A DNA stretch of 64,000 nt from Maribacter sp044594925 (lineage in GTDB: Bacteria; Bacteroidota; Bacteroidia; Flavobacteriales; Flavobacteriaceae): assembly GCF_044594925.1 (NCBI RefSeq), contig NZ_CP138991.1:3844001-3908000 (forward strand), read 5' to 3'. This document shows positions 9,264 to 17,548 of the stretch, in pieces; the stretch's first letter is position 1, and every line of letters starts with the position of its first letter. The notes under the pieces are model-generated. The model did not search any database. It worked only from the letters and a program-made list of their open reading frames with translations, and had not been told where the DNA came from. A program made the translations under genes and the position numbers.

Positions 9264-10151
9264 ATGAATTGGAAAAATGTTTTAATAGTAGGAGCAGTGG
9301 TTTTATTACCCGCTTCTATAATGGCCCAAGCGAATATCTTGAATGCCAAAAAGCCGCAGGATGTTGGAGTAAGGACCGATGCACAAAAGGAGGTAGATAA
9401 TGACGCTCCTTTAGCCTATGGTTATGTGGATGACAGAGATATTCTTTGGTCTAAAACACTATGGGAAACTATAGATTTAGACGAGCGAGTTAATTTTCCG
9501 TTATACTATCCAACAGATACCATTGATATAGGTTCTGATAGAAGGTCTTTATATCATGTGTTGATGAAGAACATCAAAAATGGTAAGTTAGATGCTTATG
9601 CGGATTCTTATTTTACCGAAAAGAGGAATTTCGGTGATTTGACCGCAGCCTTATCTAAAACAGATACATTAGATTTTGGATACGAACAAATGAATGCAGG
9701 TGAAGCAGTTTCTGAAGAGTTTATTGCTCGTAGAGATATTACTGCCGCTGAAATTGAAGAGTATCGTATTAAAGGTATTTGGTATTTTGATAAGCGTCAA
9801 GGCGAACTAAAGTACCGTTTACTAGGTATTGCACCAGTAGCGCCAGATGTTAACTTTATCGATGATGAAAATCCAGATAAAGTAGAATTGTTCTGGGTAT
9901 GGTATCCAGATGCTCGTGAAGTATTGCACGAGGCCAAAGTATTTAATCAACGCAATTCTGCACAACCCATATCTTTTGATATGTTATTGAACGCAAGAAG
10001 GTTCAATGCCGTAATCTATAAAGAGGATAATGTGCACGGTGACCGTGAGGTTAAAGACTATATTGCCGACAATGCCTTGTTTCAGCTTTTAGAAGCAAAA
10101 CGTATCAAAGAAGTTATCCGAGATAGGGAACAAGATATGTGGGCATATTAA
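9264..10151 (+). CDS. gldN: Gliding motility / T9SS protein GldN
   Basis: GldN is the periplasmic partner of GldK in the type IX secretion ring. The 295-residue protein has a Sec signal peptide (MNWKNVLIVGAVVLLPASIMAQ). Family-typical segments follow, such as DDRDILWSKTLWETIDLDER, GIWYFDKRQGELKYRLLGIA and ELFWVWYPDAREVL. It is the last gene of the gld operon and is followed by a strong terminator. Confidence 0.96.
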   Translation: MNWKNVLIVGAVVLLPASIMAQANILNAKKPQDVGVRTDAQKEVDNDAPLAYGYVDDRDILWSKTLWETIDLDERVNFPLYYPTDTIDIGSDRRSLYHVLMKNIKNGKLDAYADSYFTEKRNFGDLTAALSKTDTLDFGYEQMNAGEAVSEEFIARRDITAAEIEEYRIKGIWYFDKRQGELKYRLLGIAPVAPDVNFIDDENPDKVELFWVWYPDAREVLHEAKVFNQRNSAQPISFDMLLNARRFNAVIYKEDNVHGDREVKDYIADNALFQLLEAKRIKEVIRDREQDMWAY

Positions 10152-10179
10152 ATAGAGAAATTCCAATTCAAGAATAATG

Positions 10180-10212
10180 AAAAGCTCCGATACATGTATC
10201 GGAGCTTTTTTC
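10180..10212 (+). terminator. Intrinsic terminator of the gldKLMN operon
   Basis: A near-perfect palindrome (AAAGCTCCGATACA / TGTATCGGAGCTTT) is followed by a T tract (TTTTTTC). It lies 29 nt after the gldN stop. Confidence 0.9.
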
Positions 10213-10220
10213 TTATTAAC

Positions 10221-10228
10221 TACCTTTG
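10221..10228 (+). promoter_or_regulatory. Possible -7 promoter box for the FAD oxidoreductase gene
   Basis: TACCTTTG fits TAnnTTTG exactly and ends four bases before the ATG at 10233. A transcript started here would have little or no 5' leader. No -33 TTG is evident. Confidence 0.4.
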
Positions 10229-10232
10229 TCAA

Positions 10233-11270
10233 ATGCTAGATTATATTGTAGTGGGGCTTGGTTTGGCCGGGATATCATTCTGTGAAACGCTAAGAAAGAA
10301 TAATAAAACGTTTGTATGTTATAATGATAGCTCGCAACAAGCCTCTATGGTTGCTGGAGGCCTTTATAATCCTGTAATTTTAAAAAGATTTACGCTTTCT
10401 TGGAATGTAACGGAGCAATTAGAAGTTGCTAATAGGTTTTATAGTACAATAGAAGAAAGTTTGGATGTTCGTTTTGATCAAAAGCTTCCTGTCCTGAGAA
10501 GATTTCATAGTGCGGAAGAACAAAACTTATGGTTTGAAGCTGCCGATAAAGAGCCGCTAAAACCCTATCTGTCATTAACTTTGATTCCTAATGAAAATAA
10601 TTCATTACATGCTCCGGTCGGTTACGGTAAAGTTTTACAAACCGGTAGAATAGATACTAAAGTCCTCATAGAAAGCTACATACAATATCTGTTGAAAAAA
10701 GACCTCCTGAGAACGGAATCATTTGTTCATGAGCAGCTTCAGTTTAAAGAGGATTATTTAGAATATGGGGGGACCAAAGCAAAACAAATTGTTTTCGCAG
10801 AAGGCTATGGCTTAGCTAAAAACCCGTTATTTAATACGCTCCCCTTACAAGGTTCAAAGGGGGAATATATTATTGTTAAATCGGCACAGCTTAAGGAGAG
10901 AAACGCTATTAAGTCATCCATTTTTATAATACCATTAGGTAATGATTTTTATAAAGTTGGGGCTAATTACAATAGAGAAGATAAGTCCAATGAACCTACG
11001 GATGCGGCTAAAAAAGAACTTGTAGAAAAGTTAGAAAAGGTGCTGGATTGTGATTATAAGATAGTTGGTCATGTAGCAGGGGTTAGGCCCACAGTAAAGG
11101 ATAGGAGGCCCTTGGTTGGTCGCCATCCATTACATCACCGGTCCTATATACTAAACGGTTTTGGTTCTCATGGAATTCTAATCGGGCCTTGGGCGGCATT
11201 AGAACTTTATGATTATATAGAAAATGGTAGGCCTTTGAACAAGGAGATGGATATTCAACGATTCAATTAA
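10233..11270 (+). CDS. FAD-dependent oxidoreductase (DAO family)
   Basis: The 345-residue protein begins MLDYIVVGLGLAGISFCETL, a Rossmann dinucleotide-binding motif (GxGxxG). It ends with the DAO-type C-terminal signature GVRPTVKDRRPLVG...NGFGSHGILIGPWAA that closes around FAD. The substrate is unknown; homologues are usually called D-amino-acid-oxidase-like or glycine-oxidase-like. An earlier in-frame ATG at 10194 falls inside the gldN terminator stem and would add residues before the FAD motif, so the start at 10233 was chosen. Confidence 0.85.
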   Translation: MLDYIVVGLGLAGISFCETLRKNNKTFVCYNDSSQQASMVAGGLYNPVILKRFTLSWNVTEQLEVANRFYSTIEESLDVRFDQKLPVLRRFHSAEEQNLWFEAADKEPLKPYLSLTLIPNENNSLHAPVGYGKVLQTGRIDTKVLIESYIQYLLKKDLLRTESFVHEQLQFKEDYLEYGGTKAKQIVFAEGYGLAKNPLFNTLPLQGSKGEYIIVKSAQLKERNAIKSSIFIIPLGNDFYKVGANYNREDKSNEPTDAAKKELVEKLEKVLDCDYKIVGHVAGVRPTVKDRRPLVGRHPLHHRSYILNGFGSHGILIGPWAALELYDYIENGRPLNKEMDIQRFN

Positions 11271-11276
11271 GGCATA

Positions 11277-11669
11277 TTACGCTTTATTAGTGACGGCGGC
11301 CTTCGGGTCGTATTTCATAAAGATATTGATCCATATATTCCTTGATAATCTAATGATTACGGGCATAAAAACAACCATGGTAGCTACTATGGCAATAAAG
11401 GTGTTAATTAATGAAGTGCCTATCAATAGTTTTGCGATTACAAAAACTGCCACTGCAAAAGCAATCCCCACACCATAACTTACGTACATGGCACCATAAA
11501 AAAAAGAAGGTTCTATCTTGTATTTTGTATTACAATGGCCACAACGTTCATGCATTCTAAATAGATGTCCGGGTTTGTAAGGATTTTTGCTCACGTACAT
11601 GCTTTCTTGTTGGCATTTAGGACAACTTCCTGTTAAAATACTGTAGAGTTTGTTTCCTTTTTTTAACAT
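11277..11669 (-). CDS. DUF983 membrane protein with zinc-ribbon-like N-terminus
   Basis: This small protein of about 130 residues begins MLKKGNKLYSILTGSCPKCQ. It has two CxxC pairs (CPKC and CGHC), probably a Zn ribbon, followed by two transmembrane helices. The layout is that of DUF983, function unknown. An upstream in-frame start at 11687 would add six residues (MCKVLQ) and is less likely. It is convergent with the FAD oxidoreductase, with 6 nt between the stops. Confidence 0.82.
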   Translation of the reverse strand: MLKKGNKLYSILTGSCPKCQQESMYVSKNPYKPGHLFRMHERCGHCNTKYKIEPSFFYGAMYVSYGVGIAFAVAVFVIAKLLIGTSLINTFIAIVATMVVFMPVIIRLSRNIWINIFMKYDPKAAVTNKA

Positions 11670-11792
11670 TTGCAAAACTTTACACAAAGATAAAGATTAC
11701 GAGTAGTTTTACCTGCTCCAAAACGGCCTTATTACTATTTTGAAATAAGAGTTATTTTAAATTGAAATAGGCCTAAGAACTATAATTATATT

Positions 11793-13706
11793 ATGCTAAA
11801 CATTCATAACCTTTCTGTTTCCTTTGGAGGAGAATATCTATTCGAAGAAATTTCTTTCCGTTTAAACGCAGGGAATAGGGTAGGTCTAGTGGGTAAAAAC
11901 GGAGCTGGCAAATCTACACTTTTAAAGCTGCTATCAAGAGATATGGCTTTGGACACGGGAACCATTGCTATAGAAAAGGATATTAAAATAGGATTCTTAA
12001 GACAGGATATAGATTTTGTTCAAGGTAGGAATGTTTTGGAAGAGGCTTATCAGGCCTTCGAAGAAATTAAGGCCTTAGAACAAAAGCTGGATGATATTAA
12101 CGTTCAGCTTGCGGAACGAACGGATTATGAAAGTGAATCCTACAACCAACTTATAGTCGATTTGAGTGATATTACCCAGCACTATGAGATTTTAGGTGGC
12201 TATAATTACCAAGGTGAGACAGAGAAAATATTACTAGGTCTAGGTTTTAAGTCAGAGGATTTTGATAAAAAAACCGAAACCTTTTCAGGAGGATGGCGTA
12301 TGCGTATAGAGCTGGCCAAATTATTGCTGCAAAGTAATGATGTGCTATTGCTCGATGAGCCGACCAACCATTTGGATATTGAGTCTATTATATGGTTTGA
12401 GCAATTTTTGAATAACTACTCAGGAGCTGTTATGATCGTGTCTCACGATAAAATGTTCTTAGATAATGTTACCAATAGAACCATTGAAATATCTTTAGGG
12501 CGCATTTACGATTATAACAAGCCTTACTCCAAATACTTGGTTTTACGGAACGAAATGAAACAACAGCAGTTGAATGCTCAAAAGAACCAGGAAAAAGAAA
12601 TTCAACAGGCAGAACGTTTAATCGAGAAGTTTAGGGCAAAGAGTACCAAGGCATCTATGGCACAGTCACTCATCAAGAAATTGGATAAAATTGAACGTAT
12701 TGAAGTTGATGAGGATGATAATAGTGTAATGAACCTAAGGTTTCCCATTTCAATAACGCCAGGTAAGGTAGTGGTAGAAATGGAATCATTGTCAAAAAGC
12801 TACGGAGAAAAACATGTTTTAGAGGATATTAGTTTACTTATTGAGCGCGACAGTAAAACAGCTTTTGTAGGTCAGAACGGACAAGGTAAGTCCACCCTAG
12901 CAAAAATCATTGTTAAGGAGTTGGAATATGAGGGGCATCTAAAATTGGGTCATAATGTACAGATAGGATATTTTGCACAAAACCAGGCAGAATACCTAGA
13001 CGGTAATAAGACTATTTTAGATACCATGATAGATGCCGCAAACGAATCCAATAGGAGCAAGGTTAGGGATATACTGGGTTCCTTTCTTTTTAGGGGCGAT
13101 GAGGTAGAGAAATATGTAAAAGTACTATCAGGAGGGGAGCGTAATAGATTAGCACTTGCTAAAATGCTGCTACAACCTTTTAACGTCCTTGTTATGGATG
13201 AACCTACGAACCATTTAGACATTAAGTCCAAAAATGTCTTAAAACAGGCCTGTCAAAATTTTGAAGGAACCTTAATATTGGTATCACATGATAGGGATTT
13301 TCTGCAAGGGCTTACAAATAAAGTTTATGAGTTCAAGGACCGAAAGATTAAGGAATATCTTGGAGATGTTGATTTCTATTTGGAACAGCGAAAGGTAGAG
13401 AATTTTAGAAGTATTGAAAAGAAAGAGGCTGGGCCGGCCATTGCCAAAATACCCAAGAAAAATAATTCCTTTGAGAATCAAAAGAAAGTTAAAAGTCTAA
13501 AGAACAGAATAAGTACTACAGAGTCCAAAATTGCGGATTTAGAAAAGGAAATAAAGACTATTGACCATGATTTGTTAATGAATTATGACGCTACCATCGC
13601 TGAGAGCAATTTCTTTGATAAATATCAAGCTAAAAAAGATACCCTTGAAAAGCTTATGATAGATTGGGAAAAACTTACAAATGAATTGGAGATAGTAGAA
13701 CTATAG
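11793..13706 (+). CDS. ABC-F family ATPase (Uup/EttA-like)
   Basis: The protein has 637 residues and two ATP-binding cassettes without membrane segments, the ABC-F plan of ribosome-associated translation factors. The first cassette has Walker A GKNGAGKST (about residue 36), signature SGGWRMRIELAK and Walker B LLLDEPTNHLD. The second has GQNGQGKST, SGGERNRLALAK and VMDEPTNHLD. A charged linker lies between them. The C-terminal 80 residues form a Lys/Glu-rich coiled coil as in Uup. The exact subfamily cannot be settled by eye. Confidence 0.93.
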   Translation: MLNIHNLSVSFGGEYLFEEISFRLNAGNRVGLVGKNGAGKSTLLKLLSRDMALDTGTIAIEKDIKIGFLRQDIDFVQGRNVLEEAYQAFEEIKALEQKLDDINVQLAERTDYESESYNQLIVDLSDITQHYEILGGYNYQGETEKILLGLGFKSEDFDKKTETFSGGWRMRIELAKLLLQSNDVLLLDEPTNHLDIESIIWFEQFLNNYSGAVMIVSHDKMFLDNVTNRTIEISLGRIYDYNKPYSKYLVLRNEMKQQQLNAQKNQEKEIQQAERLIEKFRAKSTKASMAQSLIKKLDKIERIEVDEDDNSVMNLRFPISITPGKVVVEMESLSKSYGEKHVLEDISLLIERDSKTAFVGQNGQGKSTLAKIIVKELEYEGHLKLGHNVQIGYFAQNQAEYLDGNKTILDTMIDAANESNRSKVRDILGSFLFRGDEVEKYVKVLSGGERNRLALAKMLLQPFNVLVMDEPTNHLDIKSKNVLKQACQNFEGTLILVSHDRDFLQGLTNKVYEFKDRKIKEYLGDVDFYLEQRKVENFRSIEKKEAGPAIAKIPKKNNSFENQKKVKSLKNRISTTESKIADLEKEIKTIDHDLLMNYDATIAESNFFDKYQAKKDTLEKLMIDWEKLTNELEIVEL

Positions 13707-13864
13707 AAAGTTTCACCTACAATATGTAGCCCTACACCACAACTTTAGACACTTTCACAACAAAGCGATACCGTTCAACGATAAATTTTGATTTTTCATC
13801 GTTATTAGTAGTAATTTGTAGGATAATTCTTAGTAAAGTTAGAATTAACGTAAAACTAATCTCA

Positions 13865-14740
13865 ATGAAAAACCTGTACGCACTTTTATTTACTGCACTA
13901 CTAGTTTGCAACGTATGCATTGCTAAAGTATCAAAAAAAGAGAAAAAGGCTTTGATTGGTCTCTATAATAGCACCAATGGAACTCATTGGGTGAAAAAAT
14001 GGGATCTAAAAGCTCCTGTTTCCGAGTGGTATGGTGTTAAGGTGCAAGATAATAAAGTAGTAGAGGTAAATCTCTTTAGGAATAATTTAATGGGTGCCAT
14101 CCCTAATAGTATTAGCGGTTTAGAAAACTTAACGGTTTTAAATTTGGCGTTCAATTCATTAACTGGTGAGCTACCCGAGGAAATAGCGGAGCTTTCTAAG
14201 CTACGGATTCTTAAATTAGAAATGAACAGGATAAAGGGTGCTATTCCATCAGGAATTGGTAACCTAATTAGTTTAGAAGAGTTATCTGTTTTTAATAATT
14301 TTTTATCAGGTACCATTCCTGAAAGTATTGGTAATATCAAAGGATTGAGAGTTTTGAATTTATCCAGTAATGCTCTTAAGGGTTCAATTCCAAATTCATT
14401 GGGAGAACTTACACAGTTAGAAACATTGGGTCTTTTTGAGAATACATTAGAAGGAGCGATTCCCGGGGAAATGGGAAATCTTAGAAACCTAAAAGAATTG
14501 GTGTTGGCGAACAATAGCTTAAATGGCGATATTCCCGAAGAGTTTGGTCAGTTGGCGAGTTTAGAAGTTTTCCAGATACAGAATAATAAATTCGATTCTT
14601 TTAAAAATCTCGAAATGTTGGAAACCAGAGAATATTTAGTTTTTGACTATGATAGGGACGATAGAAAAATAGAGTTCAAAGAGATAAATTTTGAGAAAAC
14701 CAGAATGGCGGATACAAAGTTTGAAGATATAGATGAGTAA
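13865..14740 (+). CDS. Secreted leucine-rich-repeat protein, copy 1
   Basis: The 291-residue protein has a signal peptide (MKNLYALLFTALLVCNVCIA) and an N-terminal cap resembling plant LRRNT (LIGLYNSTNGTHWVKKWDL). About eight plant-type 24-residue repeats follow, of form NLxxLxLxxNxLxGxIPxxIG. The end is FEKTRMADTKFEDIDE. There is no type IX sorting domain and no lipobox. It is likely a periplasmic or surface binding protein of unknown ligand. The gene after the next terminator is a paralogue with the same cap and tail. Confidence 0.88.
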   Translation: MKNLYALLFTALLVCNVCIAKVSKKEKKALIGLYNSTNGTHWVKKWDLKAPVSEWYGVKVQDNKVVEVNLFRNNLMGAIPNSISGLENLTVLNLAFNSLTGELPEEIAELSKLRILKLEMNRIKGAIPSGIGNLISLEELSVFNNFLSGTIPESIGNIKGLRVLNLSSNALKGSIPNSLGELTQLETLGLFENTLEGAIPGEMGNLRNLKELVLANNSLNGDIPEEFGQLASLEVFQIQNNKFDSFKNLEMLETREYLVFDYDRDDRKIEFKEINFEKTRMADTKFEDIDE

Positions 14741-14770
14741 GAGTAGTTTACACTTTTAGTTAGTTTGGTG

Positions 14771-14803
14771 AAAAAAAGAGGTATTTAATCGTACCTCTTT
14801 TTT
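14771..14803 (+). terminator. Intrinsic terminator after LRR copy 1
   Basis: The stem AAAAAAGAGGTA / TACCTCTTTTTT has an 8-nt loop and ends in a T run, 31 nt after the stop codon. The A/T symmetry makes it potentially bidirectional. Confidence 0.85.
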
Positions 14804-14925
14804 ATGTCCATATCATAAACTAAAAATTTTTACGTTAATGAAAGGTAATGCGCGCAGTAAAGAACCTTAGGTTAATTGATTGATTAGTTTATTTTAGGGT
14901 TAAGTAGGATTTAATTAGTAGTAGT

Positions 14926-15807
14926 ATGAAACGATTTATTGAGCAATATTTGCTCGTCACTTTAATGATTTGTGGTTTTTCTTTAAAAGGTCAGACTTCA
15001 AAAGTAGAAAAAGAAGCTTTAATAGCTATTTATAATCAGACTTCTGGTGAAAAATGGGCGGTTACGTGGGACTTGACCAAAAGCGAAACAACCTGGCAAG
15101 GCGTAGTTATTGAAAATGGGCAAGTAGTAGCACTGAACCTTCACAGAAACGGTTTGGAAGGGAATATCCCATCTTCCATAAAAAATCTAAAAAATCTGAA
15201 AGTTTTGAATATGGCTTTTAACAAGCTCAGTGGAGAAATTCCGGTAGAAATATTTTCATTAGAGAAATTAAAGTCCATACGGTTAGAAATGAATTCGCTT
15301 ACAGGAAGTTTACCAGAAAATCTAGCAAACGCCAAGAACTTAGAGGATTTGTCATTATTCAATAATCTGTTAGAAGGTACTATACCCAATGGGATAGGAG
15401 ATATTAAATCTTTGAAGATGCTAAATTTATCCAGTAATTATTTTGAGGGAAAACTACCGAAATCAATTGCGGAATTAGAAAACCTGGAAAGTCTGGAGTT
15501 ATTTGGAAATAAGCTAAGTGGCGCCATAGATGTAGAATTGGGACAATTGAGAAATTTAAAAGAATTGGTACTCTCATACAATCAATTTGAAGGTAATTTA
15601 CCTCAGAGTACGGCTAATTTGGCAAATCTAGAGTTCGTTCAATTGCAGGGAAATAACTTTAGGTCTATTCGCTCGCTACAGAATTTAAGGACAGAAGGCT
15701 TGGCCACTTTTGATAGTGATGATGAATTTTTGAATATCCAATTTGGAAAAGAGAATCTTACGAAAACCAGAATGGCTACCAACACATTTGAGGATATAGA
15801 AGATTAG
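14926..15807 (+). CDS. Secreted leucine-rich-repeat protein, copy 2
   Basis: This is a 293-residue paralogue of the preceding gene: signal peptide ending near LKGQ, cap IYNQTSGEKWAVTWDL, about eight IP-type LRR units, and the C-terminal block LTKTRMATNTFEDIED. Repeat sequences differ clearly between the copies while the tail is conserved. This suggests an old tandem duplication with diversification of the ligand surface. Terminators lie on both sides, so each copy has its own transcript. Confidence 0.88.
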   Translation: MKRFIEQYLLVTLMICGFSLKGQTSKVEKEALIAIYNQTSGEKWAVTWDLTKSETTWQGVVIENGQVVALNLHRNGLEGNIPSSIKNLKNLKVLNMAFNKLSGEIPVEIFSLEKLKSIRLEMNSLTGSLPENLANAKNLEDLSLFNNLLEGTIPNGIGDIKSLKMLNLSSNYFEGKLPKSIAELENLESLELFGNKLSGAIDVELGQLRNLKELVLSYNQFEGNLPQSTANLANLEFVQLQGNNFRSIRSLQNLRTEGLATFDSDDEFLNIQFGKENLTKTRMATNTFEDIED

Positions 15808-15827
15808 CACTATGATTTTTTAAAAGT

Positions 15828-15858
15828 AAAGCCCCTTTAATTATTGGGGCTTTTTTTG
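15828..15858 (+). terminator. Intrinsic terminator after LRR copy 2
   Basis: The stem AAAGCCCC / GGGGCTTT has a 10-nt loop and is followed by a run of T, 20 nt after the stop codon. Confidence 0.88.
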
Positions 15859-15904
15859 TTTCATCTATGAGCTGAGGTCTTCAACATATTTAAGATTACT
15901 TTAA

Positions 15905-15928
15905 CATTGGTTGCATGTGCAACTAATG
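15905..15928 (+). promoter_or_regulatory. Palindromic operator for the MarR regulator
   Basis: Two 11-bp arms (CATTGGTTGCA and TGCAACTAATG) match at 10 of 11 positions around a TG centre. The core TTGC(n4)GCAA is typical for MarR-family dimers. The site ends 21 nt before the regulator's start and overlaps the likely promoter, consistent with autorepression of the whole efflux operon. Confidence 0.8.
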
Positions 15929-15937
15929 CCTTTTTAG

Positions 15938-15945
15938 TAGTTTCG
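15938..15945 (+). promoter_or_regulatory. Possible -7 box of the efflux operon
   Basis: TAGTTTCG differs by one base from TAnnTTTG and ends four bases before the GTG start of the MarR gene. It lies immediately downstream of the palindrome. Confidence 0.35.
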
Positions 15946-15949
15946 CACC

Positions 15950-16408
15950 GTGTCTAGCAAAACCTTCGAAATAGATTTTGAAACCTCCATCGGTCCATGG
16001 CTGGGGAGAACCGTTAAAATGGTAGATTACCATTTGCAGGAGGCCTTTGATAGATATGGTTTGGACATGACCAAGGAACAGATGGTAATTCTAAAGAAGC
16101 TGCACGAACAAGACGGTATCAATCAAAACGAGTTGGCATCACTTACCTACAGGGATAAATCTTCACTTGCGAGACTAATTTCCAAGATGGAATCAAAGAA
16201 GTACATACGTAGAATTCAGAGCAAAGAGGACAAAAGGAACAATGAAATTTTTATTACTGCTGTTGGTTCAGAAATATTAGCTGCAACCAGACCTGTTATC
16301 CAAGAAGTAATTGATGTCATGGAACAAGGCATCAATAAAGAAGAAAAGGCCCTTATTATTAATACACTCAAGAGAGTTCAGAATAACTTCAATTTAAAAT
16401 CGATATAA
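15950..16408 (+). CDS. MarR-family transcriptional regulator
   Basis: The 152-residue winged-helix regulator starts with GTG (MSSKTFEIDFETSIGPW). The DNA-binding block includes INQNELASLTYRDKSSLARL, followed by the wing SKEDKRNNEIFIT with the conserved D-x-R region. MarR proteins usually repress efflux genes and release DNA on binding phenolic or aromatic ligands. It heads the operon with the adaptor gene 10 nt downstream. No ATG lies nearby that would preserve the domain, and the GTG lies just after the likely promoter. Confidence 0.88.
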   Translation: MSSKTFEIDFETSIGPWLGRTVKMVDYHLQEAFDRYGLDMTKEQMVILKKLHEQDGINQNELASLTYRDKSSLARLISKMESKKYIRRIQSKEDKRNNEIFITAVGSEILAATRPVIQEVIDVMEQGINKEEKALIINTLKRVQNNFNLKSI

Positions 16409-16417
16409 CCGCTTACT

Positions 16418-17548
16418 ATGAGAAAGATTATTTTATCTATTCTAGGAATCTTGCTAATTGTTGGTTCCTTCTTTGTGGCAAAAGGAATTGTGGACAGCAA
16501 AAAAAGTTTTAGACCTAAAGCAGGGAAAGTAGTGAAAACTGTTTTTACTGAAGTAGTAAAGAATGGAACGGTGCCCATAGTAGTGTCGGCTAACGGAAAC
16601 CTTAATGCTAAGCAGCGGGTAGAACTTTATGCAGAGGTACAGGGGGTCTTTAAGAGAGGAAGTAAGTTGTTCAAGGAAGGTCAGTCTTTTAGGGCGGGTG
16701 AAACTATCATTAGAATAGATGCTTCAGAATACGCTGCAAGTGTGCAATCTACAAAAAGCAACCTCTATAATGAACTAACTTCTATAATGCCCGATTTAAG
16801 ATTAGATTACCCGGAGTATTATCCAAAATGGCAAACCTACCTTAATAATTTCGATATGGCTAAAAGCACACCTGCGCTGCCAGATATGACTTCGGAAAAA
16901 GAACGCTTTTTTATATCAGGTCGTGGTATTCTTACAAGCTACTACAATGTAAAAAACTTGGAGCAACGTTTATCTAAATATAGAATCGGTGCTCCGTTTA
17001 CAGGTATATTAACAGAAGCTTCGGTCACGGAAGGTTCTTTGGTCAGAGCAGGGCAGAAGCTAGGGGAGTTTATTAATCCTGGTGTTTATGAATTGGAGGT
17101 ATCGGTCAGTAAAACCTATACAGATTTGCTCAAAGTCGGTGAATCTGTAAAACTTAGTACGCTAGACCAGTCCAAAGCCTATACGGGAAAAGTTTCCAGA
17201 ATAAACGGAAGGGTAGACCAAGCTACACAGACTATCAAAGCTTATATAGAAGTTAGCGATGCTACTTTAAGGGAAGGCATGTATCTGGAAGCGTATTTAG
17301 ACGCTAGAAAAGAGGACAATGCAATAGAAATTGATAGGAACTTACTTATGGAAGGCGATAGGATTTTTGTTGTTAAAGATTCAGTTTTAGATGTAATTAA
17401 CGTTAAGCCAGTATATTTTTCTGATAAACGTGTGGTCTTAAAAGATGTTCCTAACGGAGTTACTATTATGTCCAAACCCCTAATTGGAGCGTATACGGGT
17501 ATGGCGGTAAAAGTTTATAAGGACCAACCAGAAAATACGAAAGGGTAA
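16418..17548 (+). CDS. RND efflux periplasmic adaptor (HlyD/MFP family)
   Basis: The 376-residue membrane-fusion protein has an N-terminal anchor (MRKIILSILGILLIVGSFFV). It shows a split lipoyl/barrel-sandwich domain (VVSANGNLNAKQRVELYAEV ... YRIGAPFTGILTEASVTEGS) flanking an alpha-hairpin, then a beta-barrel domain. It links the inner-membrane pump to the TolC-type channel encoded downstream. Its stop overlaps the pump's start by one base, so the two are translationally coupled. Confidence 0.92.
   Translation: MRKIILSILGILLIVGSFFVAKGIVDSKKSFRPKAGKVVKTVFTEVVKNGTVPIVVSANGNLNAKQRVELYAEVQGVFKRGSKLFKEGQSFRAGETIIRIDASEYAASVQSTKSNLYNELTSIMPDLRLDYPEYYPKWQTYLNNFDMAKSTPALPDMTSEKERFFISGRGILTSYYNVKNLEQRLSKYRIGAPFTGILTEASVTEGSLVRAGQKLGEFINPGVYELEVSVSKTYTDLLKVGESVKLSTLDQSKAYTGKVSRINGRVDQATQTIKAYIEVSDATLREGMYLEAYLDARKEDNAIEIDRNLLMEGDRIFVVKDSVLDVINVKPVYFSDKRVVLKDVPNGVTIMSKPLIGAYTGMAVKVYKDQPENTKG

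Noticed and set aside
10194..10232. Upstream ATG for the FAD oxidoreductase
   Set aside because: It lies inside the gldN terminator stem, and the added residues precede the conserved FAD-binding start.
13984..14514. A 176-codon minus-strand frame opposite the first LRR gene
   Set aside because: It mirrors the LRR repeats (periodic Ile/Pro/Leu) and has no signal, motif or upstream features.
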